A DNA stretch of 64,000 nt, from NCBI RefSeq assembly GCF_022867865.1, contig NZ_JALIEC010000003.1, positions 372,001 to 436,000 on the forward strand, in the 5' to 3' direction. This document shows, piece after piece, positions 7,865 through 16,555 of the stretch; the stretch's first letter is position 1, and each line of letters opens with the position of its first letter. Below the pieces are notes generated by a model. It searched no databases, was not told the DNA's origin, and was given only the letters and a program-made list of their open reading frames with translations. The stretch comes from Phaeobacter sp. J2-8 (GTDB lineage: Bacteria > Pseudomonadota > Alphaproteobacteria > Rhodobacterales > Rhodobacteraceae). Position numbers and translations under genes: made by a program.

Positions 7865-7889
7865 GGTGCGGCCGAGGATCGGCCGCACC
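7865..7889 (-). other. Stem-loop between binding-protein and lyase genes
   Basis: An 11-bp perfect stem (GGTGCGGCCGA with TCGGCCGCACC, 3-base loop) lies 25 bases after the binding-protein stop. Such hairpins often stabilise the upstream message so that the binding protein is made in excess over downstream enzymes; partial termination is also possible. Confidence 0.55.
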
Positions 7890-7914
7890 CTTGTCATATC
7901 GGGAGGAGGGGGGC

Positions 7915-9483
7915 TTAGCCGCCGTACTGGCGTTCGTAGGCCGAGTTCATGACTTCGAGAACGTCTTCGTAGCCCATCTTGTTCAAGGCAGCCACGTAGT
8001 CATCCCAGTCTTCCTGGATGTCGCCGGTGCCAAGGATCCAGGCCTGCTGACGTTCCAGCATGTAGGTCTCGATCGACGGGTAGTATTTGTCAAAGACGGT
8101 CTGTTCATCTTCGTTGAAGGCCACGCCGAGGAACTGTTCAACCAGCAGATCCTGGGTGTCGTACAGTTCGATCCCCTTGCGGGCACTGTCGCGGGTCCAC
8201 TGCCATTCATAGCGGTAGTCCTGCGGATAGCCGCGATAGACCTGCGCGCCTTCCAGATACATCTGGCTGTTGACCGGCTGACCGGAATTCAGGACCTCGT
8301 CCTTGTAGACCGGCTCGCCGTCGACCATGTCCCAGGTCTTGCCCTCGACACCGAAGTTGGCCAGCAGTGCGCCTTCTTCCGAGAACCAGTAGTCAAAGTA
8401 TTTGATGGTCTCGACAGGATGCTCGTTCGAGAAGCTGATCGCCCAGCCATCGGGCTTCATCGGGATACGACGGTTTTCTTCGATCCGCTGACCGCTCACC
8501 GATTTCGGCGGCAGGAACGGGATGAAGTTGAAGCCGTCGACCTTGTCGGCCAGCGCGATGTTGTAGCCAGAGGTGGAGGCAAACCAGTCATGCGTCATGC
8601 CGCCCAGGTTTTCACCCAGCAGGTAGTCGCGGGCCGAAGAACCACGGGTAAAGACCTCTGCGTCGATCAGGCCCTCTGCGTACCAGTCGGCGATATTGGC
8701 CAGACCGTCACGATACGCTTCCTGTGCGTAGGGGTGAACAACCTTGCCGTCCTTGATGTAGAACTGGTGATAGACATCCGCCCCGGTCGAGCGTGCATCC
8801 CAGAGGTTCAAAAGACGCAGAACTTCTTCCCAGTCGCGCACGAAGAAGGGGATTTCGTCCTTTTCGCCGTTGCCGTTGGGATCCTGGTCGCGGAAGGCCA
8901 CCAGCACGTCATGAAGCTCGTCCACGTTGTCGGGCTGTTCCAGACCCAGCGCATCGAGCCAGTCCTGACGGACAAACCAGGCGCGGGCATATTTGCCGTC
9001 GGGCAGGTAGGGAATGTAATAGACATTGCCGTCAAAGGCCTGGATCGCTTTCCAGATGTCCGGGTGCTCGTCGAACCATGCCTTGATGTTGGGCGCATGT
9101 TCGTCAACCAGCTCGTTCAGCGGCTGGAACGCACCCTGGGGGCCGTATTCGTTGACCGGCTGCTTGATCTTCGCACCGCCGACGATGTCGGGCAGGTTGC
9201 CGGTGGCCAGAAGCAGGTTCATCGCTTCGGACTGATCGGTCGAGTTGCGGCCGGATGTCTTGTCGATCAGATGGACGTTGGTCTTCTCCCGTGCCACTTC
9301 CTCGACCGGATAGATCTTCGATGTGTCACCGCCGGGGCCATATCCCTGGGCGCGGGCCCAGTGCATGTGGATTGTCAGTTCCAGCGGCTCGTCCACGATG
9401 GGCAGATGGCCTTCGGCAAGTGCCGGGGCTGTCAGTGCGGTGGTTCCGAGGATGGCAGCGGCTGCCAGTTTCAAAGTTCGCAT
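7915..9483 (-). CDS. Alginate-oligosaccharide ABC transporter, periplasmic binding protein (AlgQ-like)
   Basis: A 522-residue extracellular solute-binding protein with a signal peptide (MRTLKLAAAAIL... ending APALA). It is larger than typical sugar-binding proteins, as are the Sphingomonas AlgQ proteins, and contains a DPNGNGEKDEIPF loop of the kind that binds calcium in AlgQ. Neighbouring permease and ATPase genes complete an importer. I chose the ATG at 9483 because GGGAGGACACC precedes it and the signal peptide starts there; the frame is open further upstream without signal-peptide features. Substrates are probably alginate di- to oligosaccharides. Confidence 0.87.
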   Translation of the reverse strand: MRTLKLAAAAILGTTALTAPALAEGHLPIVDEPLELTIHMHWARAQGYGPGGDTSKIYPVEEVAREKTNVHLIDKTSGRNSTDQSEAMNLLLATGNLPDIVGGAKIKQPVNEYGPQGAFQPLNELVDEHAPNIKAWFDEHPDIWKAIQAFDGNVYYIPYLPDGKYARAWFVRQDWLDALGLEQPDNVDELHDVLVAFRDQDPNGNGEKDEIPFFVRDWEEVLRLLNLWDARSTGADVYHQFYIKDGKVVHPYAQEAYRDGLANIADWYAEGLIDAEVFTRGSSARDYLLGENLGGMTHDWFASTSGYNIALADKVDGFNFIPFLPPKSVSGQRIEENRRIPMKPDGWAISFSNEHPVETIKYFDYWFSEEGALLANFGVEGKTWDMVDGEPVYKDEVLNSGQPVNSQMYLEGAQVYRGYPQDYRYEWQWTRDSARKGIELYDTQDLLVEQFLGVAFNEDEQTVFDKYYPSIETYMLERQQAWILGTGDIQEDWDDYVAALNKMGYEDVLEVMNSAYERQYGG

Positions 9484-9591
9484 GGTGTCCTCCCTTTTGC
9501 GAAATTCAAATTTTGGTACCCTTGGGGCCCGCGAGGGCCCGAAGGTGATCTTGGGGGACGGCGCATTCACGATTGCGCTGTCCCGGGTCCG

Positions 9592-10475
9592 TCATTCCTT
9601 CACACCGCCCAGCAGGATGCCCTTGCTGAAATATTTCTGGAGGAAGGGATAGATAAGCAGGATCGGGATGATCGAGCAGACGATGATCGCGGCGGTCACG
9701 GTTTCGACCGAATAGGCCGCAGTCAGCAGGCTGGTTGCAAATTCCTCGTCGTCGGAAAGCTCGACGATGACTTTGCGCAGATAGACCTGAAGCGGGATCT
9801 TCTCTTCGTCCTGCAAAAGCACCATGGCCCAGAAGAAGCCGTTCCAGCGCGAGACGATGCAGAACAGGGCTACCGTGGCAATCGCGGGCTTTGACAGCGG
9901 CATGTAGACCTTCCAGAGAACCTGGAATTCGTTGGCGCCGTCCATCCGCGCCGCCTCTTCGAAGGATTGCGGAATGCCCTCAAAGAAGTTGCGCAAAAGG
10001 ATGATGTTGAAGCCGTTGACCGCAAAGCCGATGATAATGCCGAGGTAGCTGTCCAGGAGCCCGAGGTCCCGCATGTTCAGGAAGAACGGGATCAGGCCTG
10101 CGTTGAACCACATGGTAAAGGCCACCACCAGGTTCCAGAACCGACGCCCGTAAAGCTGGGGCTTGGACAGGGCATAGGCGCCGGGGATGATGAACAGCAG
10201 GCTCATGATCGTGCCGCCGATCGTGTAGATGAACGTGTTCATGTACGACGACCAGAACAGCGGCTCGCTCAGCACCTGTTTGTAGGCCTCCAGCGTGAAG
10301 CCGACCGGGGTCAGGATCACATTGCCGGCCCGTGCCTCGAACCCGGTGCTCATCGACAGTGATGCGATGTAGATGAACGGGTAGAGGGTCGAGAGGGTGA
10401 ACAATCCGATGAGGACCATGTTCATGATGACGAACATCTTGTCGCCACGTGAATAGAGAGATTCATGTTGGTCAT
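9592..10475 (-). CDS. ABC transporter permease (AlgM2-like), frame break near its 5' end
   Basis: An inner-membrane permease with six predicted membrane segments and the EAA loop EEAARMDGANEFQVLWKVYM that contacts the ATPase. The uninterrupted frame begins at the ATG at 10437, but the codons just upstream in that frame (SLYSRGDK) look like the normal cytoplasmic N-terminus and have no start. The only well-placed starts, ATG at 10475 and 10466, are out of frame by one base. Adding one A to the AA at 10462-10463 joins them into MTNMKSLYSRGDKMFV. A one-base sequencing deficit is my preferred reading; otherwise translation starts at 10437 or 10428. Confidence 0.82.
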
Positions 10476-10490
10476 GACTGGTTCCCCCCC

Positions 10491-11495
10491 TTACCAGAGC
10501 GACGTGCGCGAATAGCGCTTGGAGATTGCGTTCGCCGTCATCACCAGCACAAAGGCCACCACCGCGTTGAACAGGCCCGCTGCTGCGGCAAGGTCGTACT
10601 GGCCGCCCTGGATACCCTGGCGATAGATGAAGGTGTTCACGACGTCGGCGGTCTCATATGTGGCCGGCTGATAGAGCAGGATGATCATCTCGAAGCTGAC
10701 CTCCAGCATGTTGCCGATGCGGATGATGAGCATGATGATGATGGTCGGAAGGATCGACGGCAATGTGATCTTCCACATCATCTGCCAGCGGCTGGCACCA
10801 TCGACCACAGCGGATTCATAGAGCGTCGGAGAGACCCCCGCGATGGCCGCGAGATAGACGATCGACTGGAACCCTGCCTCTTGCCAGATACCGGTGCCGA
10901 CAAAGATCGGACGGAACCATTCAGGCTTGGTCAGGAAGTAGATCGGATCGACCCCCAGCGCCCCAAGGAAGGTGTTGACGATGCCCGCACTTGGGGAAAA
11001 GGCCGTGATCACGATACCGGCGATGATCACCGAAGAGACGAAGTGCGGCAGATAGACGATGGTCTGGGCCGTCTTCTTGAAGGTCTGCTTCAGGATCTCG
11101 TTGAACATCAGCGCCAGAAGGATCGGCATGGGAAAGCCGAAGATCAGGCCATAGAAGCTGATGATGATCGTGTTGCGCAGGGCGCGAATGAACTGGTCAT
11201 TGCCGAACAGGGTCTGGAAATGCTCCAGCCCGATCCAGGGGCTGTTCGCCACGCCGCGGAAGATCGAATAATCCTTGAAGGCGATCTGAAGCCCGTACAT
11301 CGGTTTGTAGAGAAAGATCACGAGCCAGAGGATCGTCGGGACCAGCATGACATAGAGCTGCCATTCCCGTTTCATGTGATCGCCGACCCGCTGCATTGTG
11401 CTGGGCTTGCGGCGGCGCTGGGCTTCCTTTGCATCGAAGACAAGTTCTTCGGTCGTTGGCCCCCCGGCACCGGTGAAATTGGGATCGTTGCTCAT
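10491..11495 (-). CDS. ABC transporter permease (AlgM1-like)
   Basis: A 334-residue permease with a long cytoplasmic N-terminus (about 45 residues, as in AlgM1), six membrane segments, and an EAA loop YESAVVDGASRWQMMWKITL. Its start overlaps the stop of the ATPase gene by four bases (ATGA), indicating translational coupling. With the second permease it forms the heterodimeric channel of the oligouronate importer. Confidence 0.87.
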   Translation of the reverse strand: MSNDPNFTGAGGPTTEELVFDAKEAQRRRKPSTMQRVGDHMKREWQLYVMLVPTILWLVIFLYKPMYGLQIAFKDYSIFRGVANSPWIGLEHFQTLFGNDQFIRALRNTIIISFYGLIFGFPMPILLALMFNEILKQTFKKTAQTIVYLPHFVSSVIIAGIVITAFSPSAGIVNTFLGALGVDPIYFLTKPEWFRPIFVGTGIWQEAGFQSIVYLAAIAGVSPTLYESAVVDGASRWQMMWKITLPSILPTIIIMLIIRIGNMLEVSFEMIILLYQPATYETADVVNTFIYRQGIQGGQYDLAAAAGLFNAVVAFVLVMTANAISKRYSRTSLW

Positions 11496-12595
11496 TGTTC
11501 CAGCACCTGCCCGGGCAGCGCCTCGCCGGTTTTGGCGTCGAAGACCTTGACGAGGTTCGGTTCGATGGTGAAACCCTTGATGCCGTCCAGAATGTGCATC
11601 TGGCCGACGGTATCGGTGCGGATGACAAAGGGTTCACCCTGCAGGCTGGCATGGATCAGTGCCTCGGAGCCCAGTGTTTCCACCAGGTCGATGTCCAGCC
11701 CGACAAGGTTCGGGTCGTTTTGATCCGCAACCGACACGAATTCCGGGCGGATGCCCAGGATCACTTCCAGGCCGACGGCGTTGGTCAGTGCCGGGATCTG
11801 CTGAAGCTGGACGCGCTGGCCGTCGAATTCGGCGACAGGGCCCTGATCGCCGGCGGCGATGGTGGCCTTGACCATGTTCATTGGCGGCGACCCCAGGAAC
11901 CCGGCGACAAAGGTGTTTTTCGGATTCAGGAACAGGTCCATCGGGCTGCCGATCTGTTCGATCCGGCCGTCGTGCATGACGACGATGCGGTCGGCCAGGG
12001 TCATCGCTTCGACCTGGTCGTGGGTCACATAGATCGAGGTGACGCCGAGACGCTTGTGCAGGCGTTTGATTTCCGCCCGCATCTGGGTCCGCAGCTTGGC
12101 ATCAAGGTTGGACAGGGGTTCATCGAACAGGAACACCTTGGGGCGGCGCACGATGGCACGGCCCATGGCGACCCGCTGGCGCTGACCGCCCGACAGGTCC
12201 GCCGGACGACGTTCAAGATACGGTGTCAGGCCAAGGATGCCGCCAACCTCTTCGACAGAAGAGGCGATGGTTTCCTTGCTTTCCTTGCGGATACGCAGAC
12301 CAAAGGCGATATTGTCGGCGACGTTCAGATGCGGATAAAGCGCGTAGTTCTGGAACACCATCGCCACATCGCGATCCTTGGGTGCAACCCGGTTCACATG
12401 CCGGTCGTCAATTGTCAGGTCGCCGTCGGAAATCTCTTCCAGCCCCGCGATCATCCGCAAGGTTGTGGATTTTCCGCAGCCGGACGGACCGACCAAAACG
12501 ACAAATTCCTTTTCCTGTACTTCCAGGTCGATCCCATGGACCACCTGAACCGCACCATAGGCCTTTACGATGCCCTCTAAACGAACCCCTGACAT
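11492..12595 (-). CDS. ABC transporter ATPase (AlgS/MsmK/UgpC-like)
   Basis: A 367-residue sugar-type ATPase. Walker A is GPSGCGKST, the signature is LSGGQRQRVAMGRAI, Walker B is VFLFDEP, and the switch His is in YVTHDQ. A C-terminal TOBE domain follows residue 240. It powers the importer encoded immediately downstream and is the first gene of the long minus-strand operon. I placed the start at the ATG at 12595, which follows GGAGGGAGGGGAC; a TTG 15 bases upstream is in frame but lacks a site of its own. Confidence 0.9.
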   Translation of the reverse strand: MSGVRLEGIVKAYGAVQVVHGIDLEVQEKEFVVLVGPSGCGKSTTLRMIAGLEEISDGDLTIDDRHVNRVAPKDRDVAMVFQNYALYPHLNVADNIAFGLRIRKESKETIASSVEEVGGILGLTPYLERRPADLSGGQRQRVAMGRAIVRRPKVFLFDEPLSNLDAKLRTQMRAEIKRLHKRLGVTSIYVTHDQVEAMTLADRIVVMHDGRIEQIGSPMDLFLNPKNTFVAGFLGSPPMNMVKATIAAGDQGPVAEFDGQRVQLQQIPALTNAVGLEVILGIRPEFVSVADQNDPNLVGLDIDLVETLGSEALIHASLQGEPFVIRTDTVGQMHILDGIKGFTIEPNLVKVFDAKTGEALPGQVLEQ

Positions 12596-12703
12596 GTCCC
12601 CTCCCTCCAATTGACCCGCAACCGGCCGATGGCCCTGCGGTCGCTCACCCTGATCGCGGCCTCATGCCGTGAGCCGAGTGATGCGATTCGCTGAAACTTT
12701 CAT

Positions 12704-12735
12704 CTGGTATACTAGTAAGTAATCTGGAATACTAG
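12704..12735. promoter_or_regulatory. Tandem operators for the FadR-type GntR regulator
   Basis: CTGGTATACTAG (12704-12715) and CTGGAATACTAG (12724-12735) lie 20 bases apart centre to centre, two turns of the helix, in the 197-base gap between the divergent ATPase and dehydratase genes. The TGGTATACCA-like core matches sites of UxuR/ExuR-type FadR-family regulators. A third copy occurs at 14857. The position suits control of both divergent operons by the regulator encoded at 14126. Confidence 0.75.
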
Positions 12736-12792
12736 TATAAACATGAGAGTCGCAAATGAGGGAGGCGTCCGGTCCGGGACGGAGGAAATGCC

Positions 12793-14055
12793 ATGAAAAT
12801 CACCGAAGTTATCGTCACGCCAATCGCCATCCCGGATGTGCCGCTGGCCAATACCAAGGGCGTGCACCAATCGGTGTTTCTGCGGTCGGTCATTCAGGTG
12901 AAGACCGATACCGGCCTTGTCGGCCTTGCCGAAACATATGGCGCGGCGCGGACCTTGGATGGGTTGCGCGCGGTGCAGGCGCGGCTGGAGGGGCTGGACC
13001 CCTATGACCTGCGCGATCTGCGCCGCCGGATCGAAGCGGCGCTGCCGGATGCGGGCGGGATCAATGCCCTGACCGCCCTGGCCGATCACAAGGTGGTGGA
13101 TGTGGTCTATTCTGCGTTTGAAATCGCCTGCCTTGATTTGCGCGGCAAGGAGGTCGGGCGGCCAATATACGAACTTCTCGGCGGGGCGACGCGCAAGACG
13201 ATCAGCTTTGGCGGCTATCTTTTCTTCAAATTCGAAAAGCAGGACACCACCTTTGGCCCCGATATCATGGGCGAAGTGATGACGCCGGATGCGCTTGTGG
13301 CGCAGGCCCAGGAGTTTGTCGGCCAATACGGTTTCAAATCTCTGAAGCTGAAGGGCGGCGTTCTTGAGCCCGATCTCGAAGTCGAAACCATGTTGAAACT
13401 GCGCGAGACCTTTCCGCATCATCCTTTGCGGATTGATCCGATGGGGGCCTGGACCGTGCCAACGGCGCTGAAGGTGATCAAGGATCTTGGCGGTGTCGAG
13501 GGGGGCGTTCTGGAATATCTCGAAGATCCCTGTCGCGGCATGGAGGCCATGGCGGAATTGTCGGCCCAGACCGATATGCCGCTGGCGACCAACCTAGTGG
13601 TGGTCGAATTCGAAGAGATCTTTGAAGCAGTCAAAAAGGATGCGGTGCAGATTGTCCTGTCGGACCATCACTACTGGCGCGGGGCGACGGGTGCGGTGCA
13701 ACTGGGCGACATGTGTCGCGCGGCGGGGCTGGGCGTGTCGATGCATTCCAATTCGCATCTGGGGATTTCATTGGCGGCCATGTGCCATGTGGCGGCGGCG
13801 ACCCCAAATCTGACCTATGATTGTGACACGCATTATCCCTGGTCGAGCAAGGAAATCGTCAAAGGTGGGCGACCTGTTTTCCGCAACGGCACTGTGCAAG
13901 TGCCCGAGGGGCCGGGGCTGGGCGTTGAGCTGGATCATGCTGCGGTCGCGGAACTACATGATCTCTATGAGCGGGCGATGGTGCGCGACCGCGACGATAC
14001 CGACGAGATGTTGAAATACATCCCGAACTATGTGCGCCAGGTGCCACGGTGGTAA
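12793..14055 (+). CDS. Enolase-superfamily dehydratase, glucarate dehydratase-like
   Basis: A 420-residue member of the enolase superfamily closest to glucarate dehydratase. It shows the KxK pair (LKLKGG), metal ligands in RIDPMGAW and LEDPC, ATNLVV, the catalytic His in DHHYWRG, and HSNSHLGISL. The family removes water from aldarate sugar acids to give keto-deoxy acids. Here it may handle a sugar acid formed alongside alginate breakdown; the exact substrate is open, since classical glucarate dehydratase is not needed for alginate. GGAGG precedes the ATG, and the gntR gene follows 70 bases downstream in the same operon. Confidence 0.8.
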   Translation: MKITEVIVTPIAIPDVPLANTKGVHQSVFLRSVIQVKTDTGLVGLAETYGAARTLDGLRAVQARLEGLDPYDLRDLRRRIEAALPDAGGINALTALADHKVVDVVYSAFEIACLDLRGKEVGRPIYELLGGATRKTISFGGYLFFKFEKQDTTFGPDIMGEVMTPDALVAQAQEFVGQYGFKSLKLKGGVLEPDLEVETMLKLRETFPHHPLRIDPMGAWTVPTALKVIKDLGGVEGGVLEYLEDPCRGMEAMAELSAQTDMPLATNLVVVEFEEIFEAVKKDAVQIVLSDHHYWRGATGAVQLGDMCRAAGLGVSMHSNSHLGISLAAMCHVAAATPNLTYDCDTHYPWSSKEIVKGGRPVFRNGTVQVPEGPGLGVELDHAAVAELHDLYERAMVRDRDDTDEMLKYIPNYVRQVPRW

Positions 14056-14125
14056 AAACAGCCGCCAAGGCAACTGGATATTAAGGCGAAACATGGCTAT
14101 CTAGCCGTTATCAGGAGGAATCGAG

Positions 14126-14818
14126 ATGGCACAGGTCAATCACGTGGGTGAACGCAGAACCACTGTGGACGCCATATTTGACGATCTGTATGATCAGATT
14201 GCCACGCTTGCGTTGCGCCCTGGCGACAAACTGTCAGAGGCTGACATCGCAACGAAATTCGGTGTGTCGCGCCAGCCGGTGCGGGATGCCTTTAGCCGAT
14301 TGGCCAATCTTGATCTGCTTTTGATCCGTCCGCAGCGCGCCACCGAAGTGCGCCGGTTTTCCATTCGCGAAATCGAAAAAAGCCGCTTTGTCCGTGCCTC
14401 TGTCGAGGCCGAGGTGCTGCGCCGTGCTGCCGCAAATTGCGACGATATTGGCGCATCGCGGCTGGACATCCATATCGCGCGCCAACGCCGCGCGATCGAG
14501 GACAATGATTATGAGGCCTTTGGCGTGTTGGATTACGATTTCCATCAGGCGCTTTGCGAGATCGCCAAGGTTGATTTCGCATTTGAGGTGATCTCATCCG
14601 AAAAGGCCAAGGTCGACCGGTTGTGCATGCTTGGTCTGTCCAAGGAATCGCGGATGCCCGAATTGCTGGCGGATCACGAAGAAATGGCCAAGGCCGTCAA
14701 AAGCGGCGATGCCCAGGCGGCGGTGGACATGGGTATGCTGCATCTGTCGCGGCTGGATGCGACAATCGCGTCGATCACCCAATCCAATGCCGATTATTTT
14801 GAGCCGATGACACATTAA
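14126..14818 (+). CDS. GntR-family regulator with FCD domain (FadR subfamily)
   Basis: A 230-residue regulator. The winged helix-turn-helix is at residues 12-75 (KFGVSRQPVRDAFSRL recognition part). The ligand-binding FCD domain follows, with metal-ligand His in YDFHQAL and later DHEEM and LHLSRL. It is likely a uronate-responsive repressor of the alginate genes, acting at the CTGG(A/T)ATAC(C/T)AG sites at 12704, 12724 and 14857. An AGGAGGAA site precedes the ATG. Confidence 0.87.
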   Translation: MAQVNHVGERRTTVDAIFDDLYDQIATLALRPGDKLSEADIATKFGVSRQPVRDAFSRLANLDLLLIRPQRATEVRRFSIREIEKSRFVRASVEAEVLRRAAANCDDIGASRLDIHIARQRRAIEDNDYEAFGVLDYDFHQALCEIAKVDFAFEVISSEKAKVDRLCMLGLSKESRMPELLADHEEMAKAVKSGDAQAAVDMGMLHLSRLDATIASITQSNADYFEPMTH

Positions 14819-14838
14819 TTCCGGCCCGGTGCCCGGTG

Positions 14839-14868
14839 GTTGACCTCTCTGGTCAACTGGAATACCAG
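14839..14868. promoter_or_regulatory. Third GntR operator plus adjoining inverted repeat
   Basis: The palindrome CTGGAATACCAG (14857-14868) lies between gntR and the MATE gene and matches the paired sites at 12704. A perfect inverted repeat GTTGACC-TCTCT-GGTCAAC (14839-14857) abuts it and shares one base. It suggests that the exporter gene has its own regulated promoter within the same regulon. Confidence 0.65.
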
Positions 14869-14988
14869 ATACTGACAGCTTGACTTTTTATGATGTCACA
14901 GGTCGCGCGCCCATTGGGCTGCGGGTTGTGACGATGAGCGTTTATCCTGGTTAACAGGCGCATCCATTGCACCGGAAATGTTCCGAAT

Positions 14989-16355
14989 ATGACTGACACG
15001 CGACCCTTAGCAGCTGCGCCGTCAACGGCTGCGGTGTTCAATTTGGCTTGGCCGATGACGATCAAGGCGATCATGTTGCACGGCATCGTCGTCATCGACG
15101 CCTGGCTGGTGTCGTCGCTGGGCGAAGTTGCCGTCGCGGTTCTGGGGCTGGCGGCGGCGATTGCCGGGCTGCTTCTGGGGGTGATTTTTTCCTTTGCCAA
15201 TGCCACACAGATCCGGGTGGCCCAGGCCTTTGGCTCTGGCGAAGCTGCGTTTTTGAAATCGGCGCTCTATTCCGGTTTGACGATCAATCTGGTTGTCACC
15301 TTGGGCGGGCTTTTGATCCTTGCACTGGCGGGCGGAGCGATGATCGACGCCCTGGCGCATGATCCTTGGGTGAATGCCCAGGCGCGCAGCTATCTGACGG
15401 TGTTTGCCATTGTCATTCTGGGCGAGGCGGTCGGCCAATGTCTGAGCAGCTTTTTCAATGGCTGCGGTGACACGCGGTTGCCGCTTTACAGCTACTTGTT
15501 GGCGGTGCCGGTCAATGTGGGCGCCAGCGTGGTGCTGATTCACGGGCATTTCGGACTTCCGGCGCTGGGCGTGGTCGGCGCGGCATGGGGCAGTGCAATT
15601 GCTGCGGTCCTTCAGGTCGGTTTTCTGGCGATCTGCCTGTGGCGCAAGACCGGCGGCTTTCTGACTGTCAGCGGTTGGCGCAATGGCACCTTTGTGGCGT
15701 CCCTGCGCCGGCATCTGGTATTTTCGCTGCCGATTGCCGCCACATTCGTCAGCGCCACCACCGCCAACAGCGTGTGCGGTCTGTTGTATGCCACTCTGTC
15801 GGTCAATCAATTTGCGGCCATGACACTTATCCTGCCCTGGGTTCAGGTTGCCGGTACATTCGGCATTTCCTGGGCGCAGGCGACCGGCATCATCGTGGCC
15901 CAGCTTTTGGGGCGCAAGGTTGCCGAGGCTGATCTGGACCGGTTCCTGCGTGGGGCATGGCGCGGGGCCTTTATCGCGGCGGCGGTTGTGGCGGCGTTCT
16001 ATCTTGTGATCTGCCTGTCGTCCGGGCAAATCTATGCCAACCTGCACCCGGACACGCGCGCCACATTGTTCAGCTTTCTGCCCGTGCTCTTGCTTCTGCC
16101 CTTTCCCAAAGGGTCAAATGCGATCTGCGGCAACAGCCTGCGGGCCGGGGGGAAACCATCTATGTCATGCATGTTTTCATTTGGTCACAATGGTTGTTCC
16201 GGGTGCCGGTCACCGCGATCATGATCTTGTGGCTGGATCTCTCGGTCTTTTGGATCTTTTCCTTGTTGCTGTTCGAGGAATTGGTGAAATTCCCGCCATT
16301 CCACACCCGGATGTACCGGGGCGATTGGAAACGTGGCCCAATTGACGAGACCTAG
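14989..16355 (+). CDS. MATE-family efflux transporter, frameshifted near the 3' end
   Basis: A multidrug/toxic-compound exporter with about twelve membrane segments. The frame that starts at 14989 runs well to residue 387 or so (LRAGG) and then turns into nonsense ending at 16224. The correct continuation, ETIYVMHVFIWSQW to the stop at 16355, lies in another frame. Adding one G to the GGGGGG run at 16147-16152 restores a protein of about 455 residues. The regulator site upstream ties it to the uronate regulon, an unexpected partner. Either a sequencing deficit or a true slippage mutation is possible. Confidence 0.78.
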
Positions 16356-16555
16356 ACACGGGTTAAAGTCGTCCTGTCTGCGCTCGTCTGACCTGGCAGA
16401 TGATTAATTTTCGGGCTGTCGTGGGCCCAGACGCGTGGATTGCCCGATTTAATGGCGTTTGGGGCGGCGTTGGATTTGACACCGGCGGCCATGACACGTG
16501 TGAATTGACCTGGTGGGGTGTGACCCCCCGCTGACTAAAAGGATTGGACGACCTC

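Noticed and set aside
5468-9894. Long plus-strand frames opposite the lyase and binding-protein genes (556 and 667 codons)
   Set aside because: They are antisense shadows of well-recognised genes; codon-position GC bias keeps the opposite frames open and the products match no family.
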